This document shows positions 16,296-24,294 of a stretch of 27,299 bases of DNA, one piece after another. The position numbers and the translations under genes were made by a program. Source of the DNA: Vallitalea maricola (GTDB lineage Bacteria; Bacillota; Clostridia; Lachnospirales; Vallitaleaceae); contig NZ_BTPU01000104.1 of the NCBI RefSeq assembly GCF_036985595.1, forward strand, positions 1 through 27,299. The letters run 5' to 3'. A model generated the notes under the pieces. The model saw nothing but the letters and a program-made list of their open reading frames with translations. It was not told where the DNA came from and ran no database searches. Position 1 is the first letter of the stretch, and every line of letters starts with the position of its first letter.

Positions 16296-17090
16296 TTAAT
16301 TTTCTATTTCTATTTCATTTTCTATCTCAAAATCATTCTCTACAATGCTTTTATTTATTTTAGGCTCTATACCTTCATTTTCTACAGTAATATCATTCTC
16401 TACAATAGTATTGTCTACATTATCATACCTATTATTATATCTTACTTCTTCTTCATACTCAGTTTGGGTATCATCTTTACCATTTACTTCAACTGTTTTT
16501 TTTACTTGTTTTAAAAGTATCAAACCTATGATAATTAATATCAACGGCATGGTAATACTACCAATGGCTCTTCTTTGGGCATATGTGAGTCTATGAATAT
16601 ATAGCTTTACAATCAACTCATTAATCAATATTAGTGTTCCCAAAATAATCATCCCATAAGCTGTATAGCTTTTCTTAATGTTAAAATTAAATATTGGTTT
16701 GTTAATAATTACTTCGTTATTATCAATTTTCTTTTTCAAATGATAAGTATCGAAAAAACTATAAAACCATACAACTAATAATACTAAAGGTAATAATGAT
16801 GAATAGAACATCATACTTGATACGGCAATAATACCAAAAAATATTGCCATCATAAATAATCCTTGTTCCATGAATCCTAAATACATGCGTCCTGCACCTG
16901 GAATCAATGAGAATACGAATGCCCAGAATCTATTGTAGCTATAGTTAATATTTGTAGCATTCATTGATTCGTAACAGTTCTTACATAATGATTTATTACC
17001 ATCAAAACAAGTACATTCTGCACATATTATTTTTCCACACACTGCACACTTGTACTGTCCATCTCTACTTGGATGAAAAAAGCATTTCAT
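16296..17090 (-). CDS. B-box-type zinc finger membrane protein
   Basis: The product is about 264 residues. The N-terminus carries a B-box-like zinc-binding module with C3/H6, C15/C18, C23/C26 and C36/C39. After it comes SLIPGAGRMYLGFMEQGL, a TM2-like turn, and about five hydrophobic segments between residues 48 and 195. The C-terminal 60 residues are acidic with repeated VENDIEIENE-like units and lie on the cytoplasmic side if the segment count is odd. The start is ATG at 17090 with GAGGAGG six bases upstream; a TTG at 17105 is rejected. It is the last gene of the ECF sigma operon, 11 bp after the probable anti-sigma gene. The role is unknown; it may help sense membrane state or bind the other operon products. 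Confidence 0.75.
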   Translation of the reverse strand: MKCFFHPSRDGQYKCAVCGKIICAECTCFDGNKSLCKNCYESMNATNINYSYNRFWAFVFSLIPGAGRMYLGFMEQGLFMMAIFFGIIAVSSMMFYSSLLPLVLLVVWFYSFFDTYHLKKKIDNNEVIINKPIFNFNIKKSYTAYGMIILGTLILINELIVKLYIHRLTYAQRRAIGSITMPLILIIIGLILLKQVKKTVEVNGKDDTQTEYEEEVRYNNRYDNVDNTIVENDITVENEGIEPKINKSIVENDFEIENEIEIEN

Positions 17091-17101
17091 ATTATTCCTC
17101 C

Positions 17102-17443
17102 TCAATAAAATATTTGAAACTTATTCATTACATCAGCTAGAATATCGTTAAAGTTACATATTGTCCTTTGAAACCCATCAGCAAAGAATATATTAGTATT
17201 CAATGCTAACAGATTAGTGACTAATACAAAAACACCTGTACAAATAAGACTACTGGCTAATTTCATTTCAAATGAATAACTCTTGCGTTTTGCTATGCTT
17301 CTACCTGTTTCTGGTTGCAGAGCAGCTTCCATAATCCTATCTGTCAGATAATTATTTCCTTTTATGGATGGATGATTATTAAGCAAATTAATGGTATCAA
17401 TATCTACTTGTTTGTTAAATTCTTCATGTTTTTTGCAATTCAA
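17102..17443 (-). CDS. Probable anti-sigma factor (short single-pass membrane protein)
   Basis: The product is about 113 residues, with a cytoplasmic N-terminal part starting MNCKKHEEF, one hydrophobic segment (about residues 62-83) and a short extracytoplasmic tail. No strong sequence signature is seen: the zinc motif of zf-HC2 anti-sigmas (HxxxCxxC) is absent apart from one Cys and one nearby His. The call rests on position and topology. The start is TTG at 17443, with GGAGGTG six bases before it; the gene overlaps the sigma gene by 20 bp, implying translational coupling and matched amounts. An in-frame TTG at 17458 is the alternative. Confidence 0.6.
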   Translation of the reverse strand: MNCKKHEEFNKQVDIDTINLLNNHPSIKGNNYLTDRIMEAALQPETGRSIAKRKSYSFEMKLASSLICTGVFVLVTNLLALNTNIFFADGFQRTICNFNDILADVMNKFQIFY

Positions 17444-18026
17444 TAATCTCACCTCCAAAACCTTCCTTCATTAGTTGTTCCTTTATCTGCTTTCTTCCTC
17501 TATATAATCTGGTCTCTATAGTTTTTACTGGTATATTTAATATAAAAGAGATCTCTTTATAACTTAATTGATTGAAATGATATAATATAATAATGGTCTT
17601 ATATTTATCCTTTAAGCTGTAAACAGCATCGTGCACCATCTGCTGTCTTTCTTTATATATAATAATCTGCTCTGTATTATGCTTGGAGCTGAGTTCTTTT
17701 ACTGATTTATCCATGATGTTGGTTATGTTGAATATCTTAGGTTTATTTCTTCTATTCCAATCAAGACAAGTATTTATTGCTATCTTATATAACCATGTGG
17801 ATAATTTACTTTGGTTTTTGAACCCTGAGAGATTTCTATATACTTTTATAAATATTTCCTGACATAAATCTTCAGCCTCATTATAATCATCAGTAAATTT
17901 ATATGCCATAGTCAGAAATTTGCTTTGATATTCTTCAACGAGTTTTCTAAAAGCTATTTGGTCTTTTTCTATTAAATTTTTTATGTAATCATCCAAATAA
18001 CCACCCTCTTTTTGAAACTCACTCAT
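17424..18026 (-). CDS. ECF-type RNA polymerase sigma factor
   Basis: This is a 200-residue sigma-70 family protein with only regions 2 and 4. Region 2 (about 25-95) has DYNEAEDLCQEIFIKVYRNL and STWLYKIAINTCLDWNRR, the -10 recognition helix. Region 4 (about 133-190) has LSYKEISFILNIPVKTIETR, the -35 recognition helix-turn-helix. The ATG at 18026 overlaps the upstream stop by one base (TAATG), but the nearest GGAG is about 16 bases away. A TTG at 17996, with AGAGGG seven bases upstream, gives MDDYIKNLIEKDQIAF and may be the true start. It is co-transcribed with a DUF4097 protein, a probable anti-sigma and a zinc-finger membrane protein; envelope stress is the likely signal. Confidence 0.92.
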   Translation of the reverse strand: MSEFQKEGGYLDDYIKNLIEKDQIAFRKLVEEYQSKFLTMAYKFTDDYNEAEDLCQEIFIKVYRNLSGFKNQSKLSTWLYKIAINTCLDWNRRNKPKIFNITNIMDKSVKELSSKHNTEQIIIYKERQQMVHDAVYSLKDKYKTIIILYHFNQLSYKEISFILNIPVKTIETRLYRGRKQIKEQLMKEGFGGEIIELQKT

Positions 18027-19420
18027 TAATTAATTAAAATATCTCCGTTATTAGCATTTATAGTGATTATATTATCGGAATCACCTATTGTAGCTTTTAC
18101 TGACTTCTCATTATTATCCTCTTTAATATCAAAATCAAATACTGAATCAATGTTACCATAATTGGACCTTAATTCAAAAACAGCTTGTTGATCGTTTGGT
18201 ATATCAATATTGACATTTCCATATCTATTAACTATATCTATTTTATTAACATTAGTATTATAGTTATCTATATCAATATCTCCATTCTCACTTTTAATCT
18301 TGATATTACTGTTTATCTTTTCTAATGAAATATCTCCATAATTATTGGATAATTCTATATCTGAATTAATGTTCTTAGCAGTTATTGATTCATTACTGGT
18401 TTCAATAGTAACCAATCCTTGTACATCATCTATTTTTACGGAAGCACCTTCTCCATTTATCTCCAGGTTCTTACCTACTTTGTTACCATCTATATCACCA
18501 TCTTCTTGGTCTATGATAACATTTCCACTGATATTATCAAAGTTAGTATCACTATAGCTATTTCTAATATCTAAATCACCATCTATATTTTCCACATTGA
18601 CATTTCCATTTTTGTTCTTTATTATTGTGGAACCTGCTACAGTTTCAACTTCAATATCACCATACTGGTTTTCAATTATTAATTCATCACCAATATTATC
18701 AACTTGAATATCACTGTTATTAGTCTTTATAGTAGTTCTTCTGTCAACTTTACCAACATAAATGTCACCGTTTCTATTAGATATATCAACTTCCATATTT
18801 TTAGGTATTTCAATTACATAATTAACATGAGAATATGTACCTCTATAATTAAGAATATTATTCTTAGTCTTTATAGCCAATGTATTGTCTTTCTTTCTAT
18901 CTATAGAGACCATATCTTCTACTAACTCCATAGCTGTTTCTTTTTCTTCAAAAGTACTTATGTTAAATACTGCAGTTATTAAGATATCTTCTGTATCAGT
19001 TCCTTGTATCTCGATATTTCCTCTGTTATTATCTACTTGTATGTTAGTAAGACCAGTTGCTTCTTCGGTATAGTTCTTAGTTACTTCATACTCATCTGTT
19101 ATATTGAATATTCTTCTAAAACCGTTCACTGAATCATTACTGTACATATAGATACTGGATATAAGAAAAGAAGAGCTATAAATTATTACCAGCAATACAA
19201 TGGATGTAACACTTACTTTTAATTCCATTGTCAATTGTTTTCTTTTATAATACCAATCAAAGAAAAGAAATTCCACACCAATTAGCATTATGCTTACTGC
19301 TGAAAGAATTCTTAATATCTTATTAATATCTATATACATAAAATTACTAATAAGAAGAATGATACCCAACACTATGAGCGTTATTGCCAAAGTAAAAGTA
19401 CCTAGTTTTTTATGTTTCAT
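18026..19420 (-). CDS. DUF4097 family membrane-anchored beta-helix protein
   Basis: This 464-residue protein has three hydrophobic segments near the N-terminus (about 10-30, 33-52, 68-90) and then an extracytoplasmic domain (about 110-464). That domain is built of roughly 15-25-residue repeats such as NRNGDIYVGKV, NQYGDIEVETV and NKNGNVNVENI. This is the DUF4097 (putative adhesin) right-handed beta-helix pattern. DUF4097 proteins often sit beside LiaF-like or ECF sigma systems. It is the first gene of the operon and overlaps the sigma gene by 1 bp, so it is probably the sensor or target of the pathway. The ATG has AAGGGA about 13 bases upstream, which is weak. Confidence 0.82.
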   Translation of the reverse strand: MKHKKLGTFTLAITLIVLGIILLISNFMYIDINKILRILSAVSIMLIGVEFLFFDWYYKRKQLTMELKVSVTSIVLLVIIYSSSFLISSIYMYSNDSVNGFRRIFNITDEYEVTKNYTEEATGLTNIQVDNNRGNIEIQGTDTEDILITAVFNISTFEEKETAMELVEDMVSIDRKKDNTLAIKTKNNILNYRGTYSHVNYVIEIPKNMEVDISNRNGDIYVGKVDRRTTIKTNNSDIQVDNIGDELIIENQYGDIEVETVAGSTIIKNKNGNVNVENIDGDLDIRNSYSDTNFDNISGNVIIDQEDGDIDGNKVGKNLEINGEGASVKIDDVQGLVTIETSNESITAKNINSDIELSNNYGDISLEKINSNIKIKSENGDIDIDNYNTNVNKIDIVNRYGNVNIDIPNDQQAVFELRSNYGNIDSVFDFDIKEDNNEKSVKATIGDSDNIITINANNGDILIN

Positions 19421-19470
19421 TTTAGAATCACATTCCCTTCATTCATTAATCAAAAAAGCTTACATATGTT

Positions 19471-19498
19471 TAGACGCTAATTTTTCTATATACCCTTC
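19471..19498 (-). promoter_or_regulatory. Candidate ECF-sigma autoregulatory promoter
   Basis: On the minus strand GAAGGG (19493-19498) and CGTCTA (19471-19476) are separated by 16 bp, about 50 bp upstream of the operon start. CGTC is the usual -10 core for many ECF sigmas. The -35 differs from the common GAAC core, so this is tentative. Confidence 0.4.
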
Positions 19499-19531
19499 AA
19501 AAAATTATAAAATAATATAAATTTATTGTAA

Positions 19532-19570
19532 AAGCCGTTAAAATGCCCATACTAGACAATTTAACGGCTT
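19532..19570 (-). terminator. Terminator of the sfsA-niaR-EIIC operon
   Basis: AAGCCGTTAAA (19532-19542) pairs perfectly with TTTAACGGCTT (19560-19570) around a 17-nt loop. On the minus strand a T-rich tract follows the stem. It lies about 40 bp past the EIIC stop codon. Confidence 0.85.
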
Positions 19571-19607
19571 CTTTTATAATATAACAATCACCATATCATA
19601 TTCTTTC

Positions 19608-20696
19608 TTAACTATCCAATTTCATATCTCCATATTTAATCCAGCCAATTTTCCTAAGACCTTCTGATAAAGCTAATGTCATAACAGCTGGCAGAACTAT
19701 ATGCAAGACAATAATCTTGGTTATGAGAACACCTGGAGATTCACTTTCAACCATTGTATCCCATGTCATAATCTGTCCTACTAAACCAGATGTCCCCATT
19801 CCTCCACCATAAGCATTATTTTTCATCATGAACACTTTTGTTGAAATTGGACCAAGTATTGCACTAACTACAATAGGGGGTATCCATATCCTTGGATTCT
19901 TAACTATGTTAGGAACTTGCAGCATTGAAGTCCCTAATCCTTGGGCTATAAGTCCATTAACCTTATTTTCTCTATAACTTGCTACTGCAAAACCTATCAT
20001 TTGTGTAGCACAGCCTACTGTTGCTGCTCCAGCCGCTAGTCCATTAAGGTTAAGAATAATTGATAGAGCAGCTGAGCTTATTGGTAATGTGAGAATCATA
20101 CCCATTAATACAGAAACCAACATCCCCATGACAAAAGGCTGCTGTACTGTAGCAAATTCGATAATGTCCCCTAACCAATTCATAAAAGCAGATATGGATG
20201 GACCAATTATAAGTCCAATACTACTACCAGCTATGATAGTTGTTATAGGTGTAAGTATTATATCTATTTTGGTTTTTCCTGATACCAGCCTTCCTATTTC
20301 TATACCGACTATAACTGCAACAAAAGCCCCCAGAGGCTCTCCAGGACCAATCAGCAGAACATTACCCTCAACAAAGGCTTGTCCGCTGGTGATTTTACCC
20401 GCATAGGCACCAACCAGTCCTGTAACTGCTGATGAATACATGATTAGACTTGAGGTCTTTAGTTTATGAGCTATTCCAATACCAATTCCAGCTCCTGTCA
20501 ATATACTTGCAATAGAGCCTATTCTTGATAGTGTAATTCCAATTACATTATCACCTATTAGGGATCCAATCTGTTTAATGATTAATCCAACAATGAGTGT
20601 AGAGAATAATCCCATTGCCATACCACTTAATCCATCAATAAAGTACCTATTGACTAGTTTAGTTAGAATACCTTTTTTCTTATTTTGTTTATTCAT
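19608..20696 (-). CDS. PTS EIIC_2-type membrane permease (orphan)
   Basis: This 362-residue protein has about ten hydrophobic segments and the conserved LLIGPGEPLGAFVAVIVG (about residues 113-130) and ISSAALSIILNLNGLAAGAA motifs of the PTS_EIIC_2 family (PF13303). No EIIA or EIIB domain is fused or encoded nearby, so phosphoenolpyruvate-linked transport is doubtful and the substrate is unknown. ATG at 20696 has CAGGAGG five bases upstream; an in-frame start at 20729 lies upstream of that site and is rejected. It follows niaR by 49 bp and closes the sfsA-niaR-EIIC operon, making it a candidate transporter for a NiaR-regulated compound. Confidence 0.82.
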   Translation of the reverse strand: MNKQNKKKGILTKLVNRYFIDGLSGMAMGLFSTLIVGLIIKQIGSLIGDNVIGITLSRIGSIASILTGAGIGIGIAHKLKTSSLIMYSSAVTGLVGAYAGKITSGQAFVEGNVLLIGPGEPLGAFVAVIVGIEIGRLVSGKTKIDIILTPITTIIAGSSIGLIIGPSISAFMNWLGDIIEFATVQQPFVMGMLVSVLMGMILTLPISSAALSIILNLNGLAAGAATVGCATQMIGFAVASYRENKVNGLIAQGLGTSMLQVPNIVKNPRIWIPPIVVSAILGPISTKVFMMKNNAYGGGMGTSGLVGQIMTWDTMVESESPGVLITKIIVLHIVLPAVMTLALSEGLRKIGWIKYGDMKLDS

Positions 20697-20715
20697 GTTA
20701 TCCTCCTGTAAATTC

Positions 20716-20733
20716 ATATGTCTTGTCACATAT
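20716..20733. promoter_or_regulatory. Inverted repeat in the niaR-EIIC gap (possible operator)
   Basis: ATATG (20716-20720) and CATAT (20729-20733) flank TCTTGTCA. It lies 20 bp upstream of the EIIC start, in the 49-bp gap after niaR. A NiaR-type site is conceivable, but I could not match it to a known consensus. Confidence 0.25.
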
Positions 20734-20745
20734 AATTAAAATTTT

Positions 20746-21252
20746 TTATATTAAAAATCCTTTTTTTTGAAGTTGCTTTTCAACTAATTCCAGTGTCTTA
20801 TTATTGTTCGCTTTTATTAAATGATAATGCTCACCGTTTTTTAATCTCATAAGAGGAATTGATTCATCCTTTTGAAGTTTTTTAATAAAATCATCTATAT
20901 GCTTTCTTGATGATAGCATAAGGTTAGCAGTTATTTCCCCATATACGGGATGAATAACCATTACATTAACTATGGTAGCGCCAAAATCAACTATGGTTTC
21001 CAGTTCTTCCCTTATATCTTCTTTGGTATGTTTGACAGCTAATAATTTTGTATATTCTTTTTTACTTTCATATATCATATAACCATTGGATGTAGATATA
21101 ATTTTACAGCCTTTGGCTCTTAATAATGCTATATCCTGCACTATTACTTGACGACTTACTGAAAAAGTTTTGGCTAATCTAGAGCCTGTTATTGGTTCAG
21201 CACTTTCAGTTAAAAGTTTTTTGATATTATTTCTTCTTTCTAGTCCTTCCAT
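20746..21252 (-). CDS. niaR: NiaR-type repressor (HTH_11 + 3H domain)
   Basis: This 168-residue regulator represses NAD biosynthesis or niacin uptake genes when nicotinate is present. Residues 6-58 form an HTH_11 winged helix (GSRLAKTFSVSRQVIVQDIALLRAKG). Residues 75-168 form the 3H domain: His75, Glu83, His142 and His144 match the metal-binding spacing of this family, and IHPVYGEITANLML is the second conserved stretch. ATG at 21252 has GAGGTG six bases upstream; an in-frame GTG at 21261 overlaps that site and is rejected. It lies 33 bp after sfsA and 49 bp before the EIIC gene, so all three are probably one transcript. Its targets may include its own operon. Confidence 0.88.
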   Translation of the reverse strand: MEGLERRNNIKKLLTESAEPITGSRLAKTFSVSRQVIVQDIALLRAKGCKIISTSNGYMIYESKKEYTKLLAVKHTKEDIREELETIVDFGATIVNVMVIHPVYGEITANLMLSSRKHIDDFIKKLQKDESIPLMRLKNGEHYHLIKANNNKTLELVEKQLQKKGFLI

Positions 21253-21285
21253 AATCTTCACCTCTTGTTTAAAATTATAAATGGT

Positions 21286-21972
21286 CTATAATAATACTTC
21301 TGCTTTTTGTCCTATCATAATTTCATTTCTTGTTACTAATGAATTATAACATAATATTTTAACTCCTGCATCATTAGCTTTTATTAAAGTTTTTGCAAAT
21401 GTTTCATCTGTTATGTAATTGGGCGTAAATTTATGTATATCATTCATCTGTATCAATAAGAACAAGTAACCTTCATATCCATTTGCGATAGCATCGATTA
21501 ACTCCTCCAAATGTTTCGTACCTCTTTTTGTAGGAGCATCTGGAAACATTGATAACCCGTCTTTTTCTAATGTGACACCTTTTACTTCTATAAAACCTTT
21601 CGCGTTACTTCTTTCAAAATACATATCAAATCTTGAATTTTTATATTTTTGTTCTCTTTTTACATAGTTAAGATCAATTAGTTCTGGTATCTTATTTTGC
21701 AAAATTGCTTCATGTACAACTTCATTTGGTACCTGCGAATCAATATTTATGAGCATATCCTTTTTGTAAGCACTTATTAGTGAATATTTTGTTTTCCTAT
21801 TTGGATTATTGCTTTTTTGTAAAAATATTTTGGTTCCCTCAGTAAGTATTTCCTTGCATCGTCCTGTATTTTTCACATGAACTGTTTCTGGATTACCATC
21901 TATCAGTACTTTTGCAATGAATCTGTTGGGACGTTCAAGAAAAACTCCTTCTACTATATCTTCATAGATCAT
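21286..21972 (-). CDS. sfsA: DNA/RNA nuclease SfsA
   Basis: This 228-residue protein has an N-terminal OB-like domain (RPNRFIAKVLIDGNPETVHV, then NTGRCKEIL, about residues 15-45). A PD-(D/E)xK nuclease domain follows, with the likely metal ligand Asp in NSRFDMYFE and the core GFIEVKGVTLEKDG. MFPDAPTKRGTKHLEEL is the hallmark SfsA motif. Despite the name (sugar fermentation stimulation), biochemical work points to nuclease activity. Length is typical. The start is ATG with GGAAGG about eight bases upstream. It is the first gene of the operon with niaR and the EIIC permease, with an extended -10 promoter at 22030-22038. Confidence 0.93.
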   Translation of the reverse strand: MIYEDIVEGVFLERPNRFIAKVLIDGNPETVHVKNTGRCKEILTEGTKIFLQKSNNPNRKTKYSLISAYKKDMLINIDSQVPNEVVHEAILQNKIPELIDLNYVKREQKYKNSRFDMYFERSNAKGFIEVKGVTLEKDGLSMFPDAPTKRGTKHLEELIDAIANGYEGYLFLLIQMNDIHKFTPNYITDETFAKTLIKANDAGVKILCYNSLVTRNEIMIGQKAEVLL

Positions 21973-22029
21973 ATTTATGTCCTTCCATTATTTTTTTAAA
22001 TAAAAGCTAGTAAAAAAACTCACATTATT

Positions 22030-22038
22030 ATTATAACA
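22030..22038 (-). promoter_or_regulatory. Extended -10 promoter of the sfsA operon
   Basis: The minus strand reads TGTTATAAT (TGn-extended -10), about 60 bp upstream of the sfsA start. No good -35 is present at 17 bp. Confidence 0.45.
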
Positions 22039-22124
22039 TGATTGTAAAGAACTTAATTATATAGTTTTTGCCATCAAAAATATAAGAAGATACTAGATGC
22101 TTCTAGTAAATATAAAATTAAAGG

Positions 22125-22153
22125 TTGATGCTTAGTTATAATGCATATATAAT
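22125..22153 (+). promoter_or_regulatory. Promoter of the 101-residue hypothetical gene
   Basis: TTGATG (22125-22130) and TATAAT (22148-22153) are separated by exactly 17 bp, about 65 bp upstream of the start codon. A 7-bp hairpin TACTAGA/TCTAGTA (22091-22108) lies just upstream of it and may be an operator. Confidence 0.65.
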
Positions 22154-22217
22154 AATAGCAATACTATTTAATTAATTGAAGAAATATAAATTTTTATTTA
22201 TAGAGAGGATAATATTT

Positions 22218-22523
22218 ATGTTTAGACTTTGGGGAAAAGTGTACAAAAACAATAAGATGTTAAAAGATACTGTGATTGAACTTAATGAAGAAGGTTTATC
22301 AAAGGATGATCTTACTTATGATTGTCTAGATAAGATTTGCTATGAATTTGATTTACAACATCCTATGTGGTTGAATGATAATAATAAAGATTATCCCGCA
22401 TATGGCAAAACATCTTTTAAGCAAGATCATTTTATTGAACAAATTGATTTTGATTATCTTGAAATAGAGATTATTGATGACGAAAAAGAGAAAAAGAAAA
22501 GAAGAAAAATAAGAAGATTATAA
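22218..22523 (+). CDS. Conserved hypothetical protein, 101 residues
   Basis: I do not recognise a named family. The protein starts MFRLWGKVYKNNKML, is rich in acidic and aromatic residues in the middle (YDCLDKICYEFDLQHPMW) and ends in a strongly basic tail (KEKKKRRKIRRL). There is no membrane segment, so it is cytoplasmic; the tail could bind nucleic acid or ribosomes, but that is speculation. ATG at 22218 has GAGAGG about eight bases upstream; an in-frame TTG at 22176 is rejected. It has its own promoter (22125-22153) and ends at the repeat element at 22548, which acts as terminator. Confidence 0.75.
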   Translation: MFRLWGKVYKNNKMLKDTVIELNEEGLSKDDLTYDCLDKICYEFDLQHPMWLNDNNKDYPAYGKTSFKQDHFIEQIDFDYLEIEIIDDEKEKKKRRKIRRL

Positions 22524-22547
22524 AAATTATCATATTAGAGCTAAAAA

Positions 22548-22652
22548 GGGACTGTCGGATAATACATTTTTGGAGATGGCTACAAGTTTCGGAAGATAGA
22601 CTAGGTTTAGCTTCCTTAATATTGATGTTAAAATGTATTATCCGACAGCCCC
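22548..22652. repeat. 105-bp MITE-like inverted-repeat element, also bidirectional terminator
   Basis: The 23-bp ends are inverted copies of GGGGCTGTCGGATAATACA plus TTTT, with one mismatch (22548-22570 and 22630-22652). The 59-bp centre includes a smaller GGAAG/CTTCC stem and no open frame. No clear target-site duplication flanks it. A diverged copy lies at 10821-10935. It separates the convergent hypothetical gene and pgi, and its long GC-tipped hairpin should terminate both. The centre GGAGATGGCTACAAG is the best-conserved part between copies. Confidence 0.8.
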
Positions 22653-22671
22653 ATATATTTTTTATCTAGTA

Positions 22672-24111
22672 CTAGATAATATATTTATCATTTTTAGCTG
22701 GTCTATTGTCAAGTTCAGCTTTCTTTTCATCATAGCCTGGTCTTCCAAACATAGCATATGTTGCATTTTTACCTTCTTCTACACCTGGTTGGTCAAAAGC
22801 ATTAATGTCAAGTAGTTCACCTGCAAATCCAGTAGCTACTTCAAATAAGTATAAGATTTGGCCAAGTGTGAATTCATTTACTTCTGGTAAAGTAATAGTC
22901 ATATTTGTTTGACCTGATTTCAACAAGGCGTATTCAGTTGCCATTTGCTCAGTTTTAATTAATTTATTGTGAGTTTCTCCACCTAAGAATCCAAGGCTAG
23001 GAATATCACCATAGATCTTTGGAATATCTAAAGTTGTTTTGTATTTATCAACACCAACAAATACTATAACTTTATCTTTTGGTCCTTCTGAGTATAATTG
23101 AACTTGTGAATGCTGGTCTGTAGCTCCTAATGCTCTTACTGGAGTTTGTCCTACATTAACAACATTTTTATCATTATCAAATTTCTTACCTAGGGATTCT
23201 GCCCATAACTGTGCATACCAATCTCCAATATATTTTAATGTATCAGCATAAGGCATTATAACTGATATATTCTTACCTCTTTTCATAGCTAGGTAGTTAA
23301 GAATTGCATACATTGAAGCTGGATTCTTGAATGTATTATCATTTTTGCATAATTCATCCATATAAGCTGCTCCAGCCAATAATTCTTCAATATCTATACC
23401 ACACATAGCTGCTGGTAATAAACCAACTGGTGTAAGTTCTGAAAATCTTCCACCAACTCCTGCTGGAATAATGAAACTCTTGTAACCTTCTTTATCAGCT
23501 ATTGGTCTAAGATTACCGTTTTTGGCATCTGTTGTACAAACAACATGTTTTTTGGATTCTTCTTTGCCTAATTTCTCTTCTAACATCTCTTTAATAATCA
23601 TGAATTGGGACATTGTTTCAGAAGTGCTTCCTGATTTTGTTATAACATTGAATAAAGTTTTATCAAGCTCTATAATATCAAATAGAGATACTAACTTTTC
23701 AGGATCGATGTTATCCATTACATATAACTTTGGATAACCGCCTCTTTTTTCTTTTGACAGTTCATTATAATATGGATGGTTAATAGCTTGTTGTACTGCG
23801 ATTGGTCCTAATGCTGAACCACCGATACCAAGTACTACGAAAGTATCAAATTCATCTTTAACGCTTTCAACATATGCATTAATATCTTTAACGATATCAG
23901 CTTGGTTATATGGTAAATCTCTCCAATCCATACCACCATTAGCTCGTTTTTCTACCATTGCTTTTTCAGCTTTCTCAATTTGTGCTTGTAAATCAGCAAT
24001 TTCTGCTTCGCTGATACCGTTCTCTCCAACATAAGATGTCATCATATTATTAAAATCTAATTTTAATCTCATGCTTTCTTGCCAGTCTTTTTGTTCAAAT
24101 CTCTTGGACAT
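22672..24111 (-). CDS. pgi: Glucose-6-phosphate isomerase
   Basis: This 479-residue cytoplasmic enzyme interconverts glucose 6-phosphate and fructose 6-phosphate in glycolysis. It has two SIS domains: GIGGSALG (95-102), the phosphate-binding TKSGSTSET (158-166) and the signature GGRFSELTPVGLLPAA (220-235). Catalytic residues are Glu305 (WAESLGKK), His334 (TDQHSQ) and Lys448 (VEEGKNA). The start is ATG with AGGAGG nine bases upstream. Its own transcription unit ends at the repeat element 22548-22652. No other glycolysis gene is next to it, and no promoter could be assigned with confidence in the 183-bp upstream gap. Confidence 0.97.
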   Translation of the reverse strand: MSKRFEQKDWQESMRLKLDFNNMMTSYVGENGISEAEIADLQAQIEKAEKAMVEKRANGGMDWRDLPYNQADIVKDINAYVESVKDEFDTFVVLGIGGSALGPIAVQQAINHPYYNELSKEKRGGYPKLYVMDNIDPEKLVSLFDIIELDKTLFNVITKSGSTSETMSQFMIIKEMLEEKLGKEESKKHVVCTTDAKNGNLRPIADKEGYKSFIIPAGVGGRFSELTPVGLLPAAMCGIDIEELLAGAAYMDELCKNDNTFKNPASMYAILNYLAMKRGKNISVIMPYADTLKYIGDWYAQLWAESLGKKFDNDKNVVNVGQTPVRALGATDQHSQVQLYSEGPKDKVIVFVGVDKYKTTLDIPKIYGDIPSLGFLGGETHNKLIKTEQMATEYALLKSGQTNMTITLPEVNEFTLGQILYLFEVATGFAGELLDINAFDQPGVEEGKNATYAMFGRPGYDEKKAELDNRPAKNDKYII

Positions 24112-24294
24112 TTATGTACCTCCTAATATTTTTTATAGTAAAGTCCATTTCATAATTATTATTTGCAAAAATGTATGAAACTTTCCTTGTTTTTTTATTA
24201 ATTTAAAAATGAAGTAACGTCTACTATCATTTATTGTTATTATATGACAGCATAAATTATATATAATATGAATAGCTTTGTAAATAGTAAAGAG

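Noticed and set aside
18345..19073. Several plus-strand open frames opposite the DUF4097 gene
   Set aside because: They mirror the repeated AT-rich codons of the beta-helix repeats; none has a ribosome binding site or recognisable product.
20716..20733. Inverted repeat as a definite NiaR site
   Set aside because: I could not confirm a match to a NiaR consensus from memory, so it is kept only as a weak candidate.
22030..22217. Riboswitch upstream of the sfsA-niaR operon or of the small hypothetical gene
   Set aside because: No multi-helix conserved architecture is visible, only a short hairpin at 22091-22108.
22548..22652. The inverted repeat as a plain terminator only
   Set aside because: It does terminate, but the 23-bp ends plus a second diverged copy at 10821-10935 argue for a repeat element, so it is listed as a repeat.
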